A DNA stretch of 64,000 nt from Nageia nagi (taxonomy: Eukaryota; Pinophyta), in NCBI GenBank assembly GCA_050084985.1, contig JBITNC010000001.1:110670001-110734000 (forward strand), in the 5' to 3' direction. Of this stretch, positions 45,754 through 57,855 are shown in pieces. Numbering within the stretch: the first letter of the stretch is position 1; each line of letters opens with the position of its first letter. Below the pieces are notes generated by a model that saw only the letters and a list, made by a program, of their open reading frames with translations, made no database searches and was not told the DNA's origin. The translations under genes and the position numbers were made by a program.

Positions 45754-48700
45754 ATGAGCTTAGGATCATTGGCAAAGACATTAAGGAAAATAATGGACTC
45801 CATGGATTTATTGTGGGATACTGAAATTACAGCTCGAAATAAGAACCCCAAGGGCACAACTGAAGGTAAGTGCCCAAACTTCAATTTTAATCATATAGCA
45901 CATTCACCAATGGGGTTGGGTCTCATGTATTTCATCCCCCATAGATGCTTTCTTGCTCCTGAGTTGATAGAGTTTATAAAGGGGGCATTTGATCCTACAA
46001 CCAGGATAGTCAGAGACTTGCAAGGTAGAACTATCTTAAATTTGGATTCCATTTCAATAGAAAAAGCTTTTAATCCACCCTCCCCTATGTGTTCCCTTGT
46101 GCACATTGATTGGTATATGACCCCCAGTTCCAATCTGAGAGCAAATATCATGACCTGGATAAATAAAAATGTAGCTAGGACTGTAAAGTTTATGGAGTTC
46201 CCCAGTTCTAAGCTCCCGCTCTCCAATTTTTTTGCACATCTACAATTATTATTATCCATGTTGGCCATAGCAGCAAGCGAAGAGATAGATAGGTATGTCT
46301 TGCCATCAAAATTAGCTATTGCATACAAATTTCCCATCCAAACTCTCCTACAATGTATGACTGGGCCATTGCACTTTTAGATGGAATATCTGAGTAGTTA
46401 GAAAAGATTAGTGAGGGATTTCATTTTTCGTATGTGTCACACATTATTTGGATGATGATTCATCAAAACTCTGATGTTTTCAAGAATTTAACCTTGGTTT
46501 AGATTGATGAAAGAGGGTCTCAAAAGCCAATGGACTAAGGAGGTGAGGTCTTCAGTAGATTACTACTTTTTTGTAGAAAGCTTTTTGGTTCTTGTAATGA
46601 GTTTATTTACCCCCACAGTTCCAAGATTATCAACAGCTTCTAAGCTTTACCTCCAGATGCCACATGGAGAGATTGAGGATTGGTTCTTCATAGAGGAGGG
46701 GACTTTCATCAGGCTTTATGGGTATTCTAGGGCTCCTTTCTTACTACTGGTCCATGTAATGGATTGGGTTTTTAGCATGGAATATGCCAGACAAATGGAT
46801 TATATAGATTCTAAATATGGAGCTACAGCAAAGAAGAGGATAGTTTATGCCCTTCCTCATAAAGTGCATGACTTGATGCTTTAAAGTAGGGAAGTAAATG
46901 AACAATTAAAAGGTAAATTATTGAATTTAAAATTGAAAGAACTTAGTCAGTATTTGCTATATGATCCAGAGGATATCTTTGGCAAGAGATTGAGGGGCCA
47001 GCCCAACCCCCCGAGTTTTAGAGCTGAATCTAGGTCGGAGCTGCTTAAATGGTGAAACCCAGAACATGAAGATAAGGTAATGCCCACTACCTTGATTACT
47101 AAAGATTTATTGCCACTATGGTTGAGTTTTTACAGTAAAAAGACAAATTTTAACCCAAGAATAGACTCCATCTCCAAAAAGTCTTTACAAACCTTAAGAG
47201 ATCAGAGATGGAGTGAAGAAAAAATAGCTACCTTCACTCAGTACCAGATTGAGTCTGGAAATCAGAATACCCCTCTAGATTCTGATTTAGATGAGAAATT
47301 TGAGGAGATGTGGAGAATGGAACATCCTACAGACATCCCTGCAAGCAAAAGTTTAGATGATAGTGATGAGGAGGGAAAGAAGGGACCTACAATGTCCCAA
47401 GCATCAGCTCAGGAGGAGCGACCCGAGGGAGGAACCAGGGAGGTTTCCATGGAAACAGTAGCTAGGAGGCCCGGGAAGGTGTATACTATTAAAAGGAAAG
47501 TCCAAAAGGAGATGGCACCGCTCCCACCATCGCCAAAGAGAAGAAGAAGGAGCCCTACTCTATCAGGTACGCTCTCTACTCCCTCTTCCCCTATTTCTCT
47601 TACTCCTACTCTGTCTATTCCTACCACATCCATTTCCATTCCAAGTTCACTTCCATAAATTCTAGCAGTCATTCTAGCTTCACCCATCCAATCTCTCATA
47701 ACACCACCACTGCCTATTCAATGGAAAAGCTCCCTTCCCCTCACATCTAGCTCACAAGTTCCCCCCATCACTAGCATCACCACAATACCATCATCACCTT
47801 TGCCATCTCTGCCTCCATCATCTTCTCCTCCCTCCATTCTAGCTCTTCCTACCATTTATCCATCCGGTAGTAGTGTCCTTGGGCCCAGTTAAGCTAGCCC
47901 TGTGACACCAGCACAGTAGATCGTGGCCTCCTCCTCTCAGGAGTTGAGCACTGGATCTCCATTCATTATGATATCTGGGCAACAAGTATCTATGGATGAC
48001 ATCATGCAGTAGTACCAACAGATGAAATAGGGATGAGATGCATGGATGTAGAAGCAGGTCAAGAAGCTCCCAGTTCTGGATAATCTGGTAAGGCTCCAGA
48101 CTTCAATGGATCCGAAGCATAAGGTGCTTGAGATGGCTATTGCCCAAGAACCCCAAGAAGGGCAAAGTGATCTCTCCTCCATGAACACTCAGGTAAAAAT
48201 CAACACACGAAGCATATCCTAGAGTGACAAAAATGAGCTCTTGCAAACTGTAGTAGACCTCAATATATCAGAGCTGACAAAATTGGCGGTCAAGTACAAT
48301 AAGCTGCAAAAGGCCCATGAAGCTATGAAGTAGCAGTTAGACACTCAAAAATTAAAATTGAAAGCTACTGAAAATAATATATCAATTTTGAAGGCTAGTT
48401 TAGTGGCAGCCCCTACAGCAGACACTTTGAGCCAGAAAGATGCCATCATATCTCAGAGAGATGCTGAGATAGAGGCTAGAGTAGTGGAGATTGGTAGTTT
48501 GAATGCCAACATAGCGCAACTCCAATCAAGTATGAATGTAAATAAGGTAGAAAAATCCTTTTTGTTAAATATAAAGAAACAATTTTGGGAGCTAAGGGTG
48601 CAGGAAATCAAAGATTTGATTCATCTGAGAGACCATGTAGAATCATGTTTATCAGAGCTCAAAAGACTCAAGGTTGAGGTCACCAGATGTGAGAATATTT

Positions 48701-49239
48701 TGAATCCCATCTCAGAATAGGCCAAGCAAGCAAATAAGATGCTAAACAGCCTCTCAAATGAAAAGCTATGGGCTTATAATGTTGGTGATCGAGTGGAGCT
48801 CATGATAGCAATTGACTACCCAATGAGGGGGAAATGGGTTTGTCAGGAGATCAAGAGTAATATCCCACGTCGAACATAAGAAATGGAAAGCATGAAGTCA
48901 GAGATTTAGGGGTTAAATGCATCCAGAGTCCCAAAGTTATGGAGAAGCAACGGCTCGCTTGTCCCTGAAGCTGAGTTTTTGAGTGGTCTACAGAGCAAGA
49001 TTGAAAGCACTAATGACATTGATATGCTCTTAGTTTCATTCAATGAAACCAATTTGATAAAATTCTTTGATTCTTTGGTAGATGGCGGCTTTCACATTCA
49101 GCAATTGTTGAGAAAATATGCTCATGTGTCTTATGAAATTTTGAACACTATAGCTTTAGCCCATGCAAGGCTAAAGGATTTTTCCAGGATCCCAGCAGAC
49201 TGGAGTAAGGTTCAGCAACTCCTGAATATGCAGAATTGA
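45754..49239 (+). pseudogene. ORF2 of element C: large unrecognised post-integrase protein with coiled coil
   Basis: Five open pieces (45754-46380, 46504-46884, 47080-47658, 48358-48720, 48979-49239) share one frame, giving one decayed ORF of about 1,160 codons. Stops are mainly TAG or TAA at Gln-like positions, plus a pair of compensating frameshifts (about 46340 and 46530), between which the good frame reads YDWAIALLDGISE and HIIWMMIHQNSDVF. Regions: globular start (FIPHRCFLAPELIEFIKGAF, RIVRDLQGRTILNLDSISIE), a second globular part (MPHGEIEDWFFIEEGTFIRL), an acidic patch and KRRRRS cluster (47540), a Ser/Pro/Thr-rich stretch (47560-47890), a long coiled coil (48190-48720) and a C-terminal helix-rich part. 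No signal peptide or clear membrane span, so envelope is not supported. The layout (globular, disordered, coiled coil) recalls the PMD proteins, but homology is not shown. Confidence 0.65.
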
Positions 49240-49328
49240 AGTCTAATTCTTTGATTCATTCAAATAAGATTCTGGGTTCTAAAATTTCTTGGTAAATTGG
49301 CAAAATTTTCCCACATATGTCACCAAAA

Positions 49329-51365
49329 TGTATATTAATACATAATCACTACTCCAAGGTTTTTTGAAAGTATGATCACTTCTGGAAGTGACTTAAGCTA
49401 AGCATAATCATAATGGGTTTAAGAACCATTTCTAAAAATGATTACCATTATGAAAGAAGAAAAGCCCCTCAAAGTTAATGTTGAGTAACCTGGGTTCTGT
49501 AAGAGATGACATCAGCGATTTTAGGCCTTAACCCAAAACTGGATCTCGAAAGTGATGAGGTCAGTGAGGAGTGATCAAATAGCTGGAGCTGGTGAGTAAA
49601 ACATTCCAAAAGTATGAAGATGATGTCATGGGGAGGATGATGTTCACAATTTTGAATGAAACCAGGTTCTAGAAGTGATGACATTAGCAAGGGGAATTAA
49701 TAAGCCGGAGTCAATAAGTAAAGTGTTCCAGAATCTAACGATGATGTCATAGAAGAAGGGCTAAAGCTCAGTTATGAAAAAGCTTAGGTTCTAGAGAAAG
49801 TGAGTAAAACATTCTGGAAGTATGAAGATGACATCACAGGGAGAATGATGTTCACATTTTTGAATGAAACCAGGTCCCAGAAGTGATGAGGTCAGCAAGA
49901 GATAATCGAAGAAGCCAAAGCCTGAAAATTAAGTGTTCCAGAAGTAAAGCATTCCAGAATAAGATGATGACATCATAGAGGATAAGATAGTCACATTTTG
50001 GTAAAGATTGGGTTCCAGAGATGATGAGATCAATAAGGGGTGATTAAAAAGGCTGGATTCAGTAGATAAAGCATTCCAGAATGAAATGATAAAATCTCAG
50101 TTGTGGAAAAGCCCAAGTTCCGGAGAAAGTGAGTAAAACATTTCTAGAAGTAAGAGATGATGTCACGAGGAGAATAATGTTCACATTTTTTAATGAAACT
50201 GGGTCTTAGAAGTGATGAGGTCAGTAAGAAGTGATCAGATAGCTAGAGCTAGTGAGTAAAATTTTCTAGAAGTATGAAGATGACATCACAGGGAGAATGA
50301 TGTTCACATTTTTGAATGAAATCAGGTCCCAGAAGTGATGAGGTCAGCAAGAAGTGATCAGATAGTTGGAGCCAGTGAGTAAAATTTTTTGAAAGTATGA
50401 AGATGACATCATAGGGAGAATGATGTTCATTTTTTTGAATGAAATTAGGTCCTAAAAGTGATGAGGTCAGTAAGGAGTGATCAAATAGCTGGAGCCAGTG
50501 AATAGAGCATTCCAGAATGTAGAGATGAGAATAGCAAAGAGAGATCAAATAGCTGGAGCTAGTAAATAGAATATCCCAGAAGAGATGAGGATAGCGAGAA
50601 GTTAGATCATAGTCATCAAGAAGCTATACCATCTGTAATCTACCTAGTTTTGTAATATTCTACCAAGTGGCGTATGTAGGTAGTATCAGTTAAAAGAAGG
50701 CTAGAATCTTGAAGCCATTTTGTAAACATTTCTATGCTGCAATTCTTGTAACTATTGTTGCTTCAGTATAAGTATATGAAAATAAAGTGAAAGAAGGGTT
50801 GGAAGCCCTTGTATTGCTCTTTACATTTGTTCTCGAAGACCTGTAGTTTTTATCAGTAATATGATACCATCTTGACCTTTCTTATCTAGCACTCGTAATT
50901 GTCATTCTTAATTTGGTTACATCGTGGCAGCTTAGCTTGTTTCCTGAATGGTAATCATGAGTTGCTAGTATAACTATGTCTACTACATGGTAGAGTAAAG
51001 TTGGGAAACTATTAGAGAGTGAGAGCTTGTACCGTAGCTACTACACTAGATTTAGACCAAGGTTTCACACACTGTGAAAGCCCGTGCTGAACTAGTGATC
51101 CACCTTTGCTTTCTCTCTTGTTACCCTAAGCCTTTTGCTTAAATTCCTTGCACTCTACTCCTTTTTATTTTCTTTCCTATTACCCTAAGCCTTTTGTTTA
51201 AATTCCTCACACTCTACTCTTTTATTTTCTTTCTTGTTACTTCTCCTACACCCAATGTATAAGGAACCGGCCTTCTCCAGAGATCAGACTATCACCATAG
51301 TCTGTTCTTGATTTACTTTGGTTAGGATTGTTCCCAACACATATATTACACAATCCTAATCAACA
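49329..51365 (+). repeat. 3' LTR of element C
   Basis: Starts TGTATATTAATACA and ends CCTAATCAACA, followed by the ATATA target duplication. Same tandem array as the 5' copy (49500-50520). The sequence just upstream (CCCACATATGTCACCAAAA) is not a purine tract. Confidence 0.95.
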
Positions 51366-51370
51366 ATATA

Positions 51371-52201
51371 TAAGTGATATTGATGAAGCCTAACATGATT
51401 AGGAACAAGTTATCTCAATACATCTTGATAAACTCCATTAGTAGGATGGATGTAGAAATCCTCCCTCCATTACATAATCCCCATAGGAAACTTTGCATGC
51501 ACATAAAAACTAGGAATATGAAGCCCATGAGGGCATACCACAACAATATGCTCATAGGATCATACATGTAAAGTGACTATAATAGTCAATGAGTTCTTAT
51601 GACCCTAAGAATAGAAGAAAAGCTCCCTATAATATTGTACCAATAAAGTGGGAGACCAAGTAAATACGATGTTGTGTTGCATCATATCTTCCACCACTAG
51701 GAGTAATGACTAAGCAAACCTACCACTACCTATATTAGGTAAGGCATAGTACTAGATCAACCCCATCAAAAATAAGAATCTGATACTCCTATATTGATCA
51801 TCATGTTAAAACTAAAGATACTTGATCCTACTTGAGCTGATCTTAAACATGATTGTATCAACCATGTTATCCCCATATAAGTAAGTAATGGTTGAATAAA
51901 TATTATCCTTTTTAATGACATGCTATATCCTCTAACCATGGATGGGTAGCTAGTACAAGCGATAAATATCCTTCACAATAATCATCATCTCCTCTGCTAG
52001 AAGATAAAAAGTAGATGTAGTGGAGTCCCATATCTCAACCAAAGCTACTATGAGAGGATAATCCCAATGAATGTGATCCATATATGGTCCAATTCATAAA
52101 CCCACACTTTGAAGAAATGTGTATTCTAAAGTGGTAAGAAAAGCATGACCATCCTCAAGTATCATGGGATAACAACCCATAAGGTTGAACATAGCTTGAA
52201 C
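51371..52201 (-). pseudogene. N-terminal half (PMD) of the PMD pseudogene in element D
   Basis: Read on the minus strand from 52201, just after a likely splice acceptor TTTTTTATTCTAG. One frame stays readable to the element C junction: HIHWDYPLIVALVEIWD, TSTFYLLAEEMMIIVKDIYR, then LPIHG (the PMD core), MGLI-stop-YYALPNIGSGRF, TWSPTLLVQYYRELFFYS, SYEHIVVVCPHGLHIPSFYV and WREDFYIHPTNGVYQDVLR. I found no frameshift in ~800 bp, only about a dozen stops, nearly all TAG where Gln fits. It continues at 37207. Antisense to D. Same protein family as 8912-10719. Confidence 0.78.
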
Positions 52202-53098
<897 letters not shown>

Positions 53099-53099
53099 G

Positions 53100-53683
53100 A
53101 AAAAACCCTAAAAAATAAAAAATATGTCAAATACAAAATGAACAAGTCTCTTTCTTGTTAATTTAATTAAGATTAAATATTTAAAAAAAAACTAAAACCT
53201 ATGAGTAATTCCAAATTTGAAAAACATCCTTCTTTTGATAGCCAAAAGAAGGACAATATTAGATATGATTAAGTACATTGTATGAACTTGTGCATAAGAT
53301 CATCATATAACCCAACTACAAGGAAAAAAAGGACATTAAAAATAACTATATTCATAGAGCAAATTTTATATCGCATGCTATCTTCAACATATGGAGATGA
53401 CATAGTAGCTTATCACATACCTCCCATAAACAACACATTGTATAGTGACATTGATAAGTTCCACTTTGATGCAACCACATGACTTTCAAAATGTTTCAAA
53501 TGAAAAAGATCAAAAAATGAATTTAATTATAATTCAATCAATCAAATTTGACTTATTCATAGAGAATAGGTTGATCTAAAATATTGACTAAAGTCAAAAA
53601 TACAAGTTAAGAAACTTGAATGCACCCACCTTTAGAAAGGTAAGTTTTTGAATTATTTCCCACTTACAATTAGAAGATAATTC
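53100..53683 (+). other. 3' non-coding region of element D
   Basis: No gene. Between the microsatellite and the polypurine tract; its first 100 bp resemble the reverse complement of 1170-1270 in element A. A 66-codon open frame (53282-53482) has no recognisable motif. Confidence 0.5.
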
Positions 53684-53697
53684 AAAAAGGGAAAAAA
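53684..53697 (+). other. Polypurine tract of element D
   Basis: AAAAAGGGAAAAAA lies directly before the LTR start TGTAGACATC at 53698. This shows that 53698 onward is a 3' LTR of a plus-strand element to its left. Confidence 0.75.
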
Positions 53698-54510
53698 TGT
53701 AGACATCTAAAAATGACCTTTTCTTTTGACATATGAAATAAGAACAAAAAAATAAAAATAAATATTAAAAGCTTACTATAGTCTTCTAATCACTATGTCC
53801 GAATTCAATTATCAATGACTCAGTTAGATGTTAGTGTTCGATTCCTAGATGTTGTTGACTATATTTGGTAAAAGAAATATAAAAATGGTAACTTTGAAGC
53901 ATCTTAGGAATAAATCAAGGGATAACACATGACTCATTATCCATCCCATGCATCTCAACTTTAGATCATAGCCATTAAAAATTTGGATAGGTTTTTCTAT
54001 TCATATTTTTATCTTAAATCCATATTTTTATCTCAAAATTGGAAACTCTACCTTTTTCTAAAATATAATAATAAAATGTTTAAAAATGAAATAAGGGGAT
54101 GCAACTTAAAGTAAAGTTAATCTATCAAAATGCTTCCAAATTTATTGAGTTAAGTGCACTACTATTTCACATTTTCACATGCTTGTTTATGTTTAGTATT
54201 ATACTTATTTTTATGATATGAATAGGTATGTTTGATGTCTTTTCTATTTGCATGTGTGTAGGGTCCACAAATGTAGAGTAGGGAATTGATTGATGACATT
54301 AGTATAAAGAAGAAAAAAGATAAATCCAAACTTCTTTTAGGTTTTAGAAGATAATTTTTGAGGCATGTAGACATTGTAAATGGCCTACAAAGGCCAAAAC
54401 ATTATTTTGTAGCAATAAGTCAAAAGAGATTCATAATTGTATCATTAAGGTCTATTCATAAGTAATAAAGAAAATGTTAGTTGTAACATATATTTTCTTG
54501 TTTGCTAATA
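53698..54510 (+). repeat. 3' LTR of element D, also left border of element E (inner end approximate)
   Basis: It starts TGTAGACATCTAAAAATGAC and carries the GTAGGGTCCACAAATG block (54259) and a closing TTTGCTAATAGGG (about 54508) seen in the 30831 copy. It contains 20-bp-type units near 53806-53865. Downstream sequence is protease/RT of a Tat-like element in the same orientation, so this LTR may be shared by D and E through recombination. Confidence 0.55.
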
Positions 54511-54659
54511 GGGTTGCTTTTTGAGTATGAAAAGAAAATAGAAAATAAAAATAATATTGGTAGATGATTAGCTATTAATATGTATTTTCATAAAGTTTTG
54601 ATACAACTTCAAGAGAAAGGTGTAGTGATACCTCCTTTAGAAGAAGCTACATTTGATAG

Positions 54660-55800
54660 TTCATAAAACAACCACTTGGAATAGCTACAATTTTGGTCAT
54701 ATTAGTTTCAAGTTATGGATTCAAAATTATCTTATAACCTATTATTAGTAAGACCTTGGCCTCATGATATGGATGCAATACCATCAACAATACATGGTAG
54801 ATTGAAGTTTGAATATCAAGGTAAGGTACATATAGTAATCAATGATCCAAAATCATATGCCTTATGCAATATAGCAAAAATGGATAAATTCACCATGAAT
54901 TTTCCTAGATATGAAATTGTACTTTAGGAAGTAGACTCAATAGTGGTAAAAATAAAAAATATCTTTAGATTACAAAGATAGAATGGGAATGTATAGAATT
55001 GAGAACTTTGATCCATTAATGTCTATAATATATTTGATGAGACTAAAAATACTCAATATTGAGGGATGTAAACAACATGAAATACTATCTAAATGCTATC
55101 AATGACATTGAAATAGTGAAGAACATGATTGTTCTAACTCTACAATAATAATATCTCCCAACCTAGTTGCCTCAATAAAGGATCAGATAAAGAACATAAT
55201 GGGTAAAACCTTTCCATCTTATTTTGTACATAAATACATGATTAAAAATTATAAGTATAAAGGAGAGGGTTTAGGTAAATTATAATATGGTATGTATTAT
55301 TTTCCTCCTACTTTAGGAGCTCAAAAAACTAAGAATGGATTAGGTAGTGATTAGAATACAAAATACACTATGTGATCTATCGAGTTTGTTAAATAATGCA
55401 ATGTAATTAAGATTTTTGATGATATTAATGAAGATTTATGACTTGATGACACTATACTGATTACATTTGATTGCTTTAATACTAACAATGATATCTTAGA
55501 ATACATGGGACACATTCAAATATACATAAATTTAATGAAAAATGGCAAGCAAGCTACATTCTTAGCGAGTATGGGTTTTTTGAACAAGAGATGAATTTTA
55601 ATAAAGTAATTCATATTTAGCAAGAAGATGATGAAATAGATGATATTCAAGTATTGGAAGAGTTTCCTTCATTATTGCAAAAAAAAAGGATGAATTAGCA
55701 TTCTTGACTAAAGAATTAACAAATGTCAATATTGGAACAAGTGATGAAGAGAGGTTGATAAAGGTTGAAGATGCTCTTCTAACACCTCAATAGGAAAGGT
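54660..55800 (+). pseudogene. Protease end and linker of element E
   Basis: The open piece 54715-54927 reads MDSKLSYNLLLVRPWPHDMD, AIPSTIHGRLKFEYQGKVHI, the family junction after protease (A copy: YNLLLGRPWIRDM; here the Gly is Val). Downstream is the glycine/lysine patch KNYKYKGEGLGKL (about 55245) and a long, broken linker with LPSLLQ- and ISTSDEERLIKVEDALL-like pieces up to RT. Many stops. Confidence 0.65.
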
Positions 55801-55849
55801 GAAAAAATAAGTTTATTGAAAATCATAATAATTTTGCATGGTATTATAC

Positions 55850-57000
55850 TAATATGCCTGGTTAAAATCTTTCTTTTCTTATGCATAATTTACCACTTAA
55901 AAAAGGAACTAATCCTATTAAATAAAAACCAAGAAAGATTCATCTTTTTAAGGCATTGTTAGTCAAAAAAGAAATTAAAAAATATTTGAATGCTAGTTTA
56001 TTAAACTAATAGATTATTTAGAATGGATGGTTAACATTATTCCTATTACTAAATCTACTAGAGAGATAAAATTTTCTACTAATTTTTGTGAAATCAATAA
56101 TACTTGTCCAAAAGATGATTTTCCATTGGAAAATATTGATATGATTGTGGATAGTATTGCTAGTCATGATACTTTATCTTTTATGGATGGATTTTTAGGG
56201 TATAATTATTTTAGTAAATTCAAATCAATACCAAGATCATTTGGACCTCCTTCAATGGGTATTTCACATTCTCAAAAAATATAAGTTTATACTAAAATGT
56301 CAAAAGTGTGCTTTTGATGTTACTTCTAGAAAATTACTTGGTTTCATGGTCTCAAAAAGAGATATTGAGGTAGATCCTAAGAATATGAAATCCATAGTGA
56401 GTATGTCAACTCCAAAGAACCTCAAATAGTTAAGAAGTATTCAAGGGAAGATAAATTTGGTTAGAATGTTCATTTCTCAAATTGGAGATAAGTGTAGGCT
56501 ATTTACTCATTTATTGAAAAAGTATGTCAAATTTGTATGGAACAATAGGTGTCAAAAAGTATTTGAAGATATAAAATAATATTTACTAAAACCTCCTATT
56601 TTAGTGCCTATGGATTTTGAAAAATAAGCATATATTAATATATCAACCACATTATATGCTTTGGGTGTAATGGTGTGTTAGAAAGATGACGAAAATAAAG
56701 AAAAACCAATATACTATCTTAGCAAAACTCTCATAGATTATGAAAAAAGATAAACCCCTATGGAAGAGCTTTACTTTGGTATTATTTTTACTATACAAAA
56801 ACTAAGGCATTATCTTTTATATTATAGTACATATGTTGTTAGCCTAGTTAATCCATTGAAATATCTTGTAGCAAAGTAGCATTTGTTAGGAACATAGCTA
56901 AATGATTGATGTTACTGCAAGAATTGACATTAATGTAATGAAGCAAAAATCTATGAAAGGATAGGAAATTGTAGACTTGATAGCCAAATTTCCCCAAAAT
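55850..57000 (+). pseudogene. Reverse transcriptase and RNase H of element E (internal deletion)
   Basis: The open piece 56027-56284 has MVNIIPITKSTREIKFSTNF, EINNTCPKDDFPLENIDMIV and LSFMDGFLGYN, then runs after a few codons into YKFILKCQKCAFDVTSRKLL (about 56284-56345) and GFMVSKRDIEVDP. The ~70 residues between, including the catalytic YVDD, are deleted. Then SIQGKINLVRMFI, LLKKYVKFVWNNRCQKVFED, a degenerate RNase H (INISTTLYALGVMV) and ELYFGIIFTIQKLRHYLLYY. Cannot be active. Confidence 0.8.
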
Positions 57001-57129
57001 GATCATACAATGGTGCATAAAGACATTTTGGATGAATATGATGAGGATTTACACTATCAATAGCATGCAACACTATCTAAATGCTACCAATGATGTGATG
57101 GTTAAGAGTTGGCTTTCCTATATGTGTTT

Positions 57130-57600
57130 GTTTTCTACATGGAGGATGAATCTAAAGATTGGGTGTTATATTTTGATGGATCAAAATGTACTTATGGGGA
57201 ACATACATTTATTGTTCTAGTATTAGCTTCTAATGAGGTAATACCTATAGCATATAATTTGGCTTTGATTGCACTAACAACATGGTAGAATATGAAGCTC
57301 TAATTTTGGGTTTGAAAGTAGCTAGAAAATAAAAGATTTGAAAATGTATGGTGATTCATAACTTGTTGTAAATGAATTTAGTGATATGTATAATATAAAA
57401 GATGAGAAATTGAAAGCATACAAGATAGTGGCTACTGAATTAATTGATGAGTTTGATAAGTACAATAATTAGAATATTCTAAGGAATAACAATAGGTATA
57501 CAGATGCAATAGTAAGTGTAGCTTCATTAGCACCAATTGATATAAAATATGAAAAAGCTATACACAACATTAGAAATCTTGGTACACCTTCTTACCTTGA
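57130..57600 (+). pseudogene. Archaeal-type RNase H of element E, truncated by element F
   Basis: Reads DWVLYFDGSKCTYGEHTFIV, then after small shifts NNMVEYEALILGLKVARK, MYGDSQLVVNEFSDMY (with a TAA at Q) and NRYTDAIVSVASLAPIDI. The acidic positions (FDG, EYE, GDS, TDA) are kept. The sequence ends NIRNLGTPSYLDQL at the copia insertion (57608/57609). Confidence 0.8.
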
Positions 57601-57841
57601 TCAACTAGTGAGAGAATTAGCACTACTCTAATCCTCAAGGTCCAAGACTAGGAAACTCAATCATACAATATTCACACAAGATAACACAAGTGTAATGTGG
57701 TTCCTCCCTCCTTGGGATTACATCCACAACTAGTATCTCAATTCTCAAGTATGCCCCTCTTACAACTATTCTCTTCCTCTCCTACACAAACTAGTAGAGT
57801 AATCTTACTCCAAAACTTAGATGTGTTACAAGAGGAGAGGC

Positions 57842-57855
57842 CCTCTATTTATAGC
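57842..57855 (-). promoter_or_regulatory. TATA box in the element F LTR
   Basis: The minus strand reads GCTATAAATAGAGGG, a strong plant TATA box. Transcription would start about 30 bp on, near 57815, leaving about 200 bp of R-U5 to the LTR end. A CTCTTGTAACACATCT-like stretch follows near 57830. Confidence 0.7.

Larger units (their letters stand above)
37208..51365 (+). mobile_element. Element C: Ty3/gypsy element with RNase H before RT and a long extra ORF
   Basis: LTRs of 2,038 and 2,037 bp (37208-39245, 49329-51365) start TGTATATTAATACA and end CCTAATCAACA. They are flanked by a perfect 5-bp duplication ATATA (37203-37207, 51366-51370). The insertion interrupts element D's PMD gene. Internal order on the plus strand: gag (39393), protease (41130), RNase H of the archaeal type (41809), RT (42640), original RNase H (43500), integrase (44170), extra ORF (45754-49239). 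Total length 14,158 bp. In the first ~270 bp of the LTRs I counted about 20 differences, all but one transitions. No purine tract is obvious before the 3' LTR. Confidence 0.92.
54511..57608 (+). mobile_element. Element E: truncated Tat-like gypsy pol, cut by element F
   Basis: Starts with a short FEYEKKIENKN piece that resembles the first residues of ORF-X, then jumps to the end of protease, with no gag. It continues through linker, RT (internally deleted), RNase H and archaeal-type RNase H. The coding sequence stops at 57608, where the copia element F is inserted. Integrase and 3' LTR are not in the window. Confidence 0.7.

Noticed and set aside
45891-46337. Minus-strand 148-codon open frame
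   Set aside because: Shadow of the first part of ORF2, which is in the same frame as four further plus-strand pieces.
47409-47699. Minus-strand open frame over the Ser/Pro-rich part of ORF2
   Set aside because: Shadow frame of a low-complexity coding region; the plus frame continues through adjoining pieces in one register.
39393-49239. Reassigned genetic code (TAG read as glutamine)
   Set aside because: TAG at Gln positions is widespread, but the frames also have TGA at CGA positions, TAA stops, frameshifts and lost catalytic residues, all explained by C-to-T decay of pseudogenes.
45754-49239. Calling ORF2 of element C an envelope gene
   Set aside because: Position fits, but no signal peptide, furin-like site or membrane span is visible; coiled coil alone is not enough.
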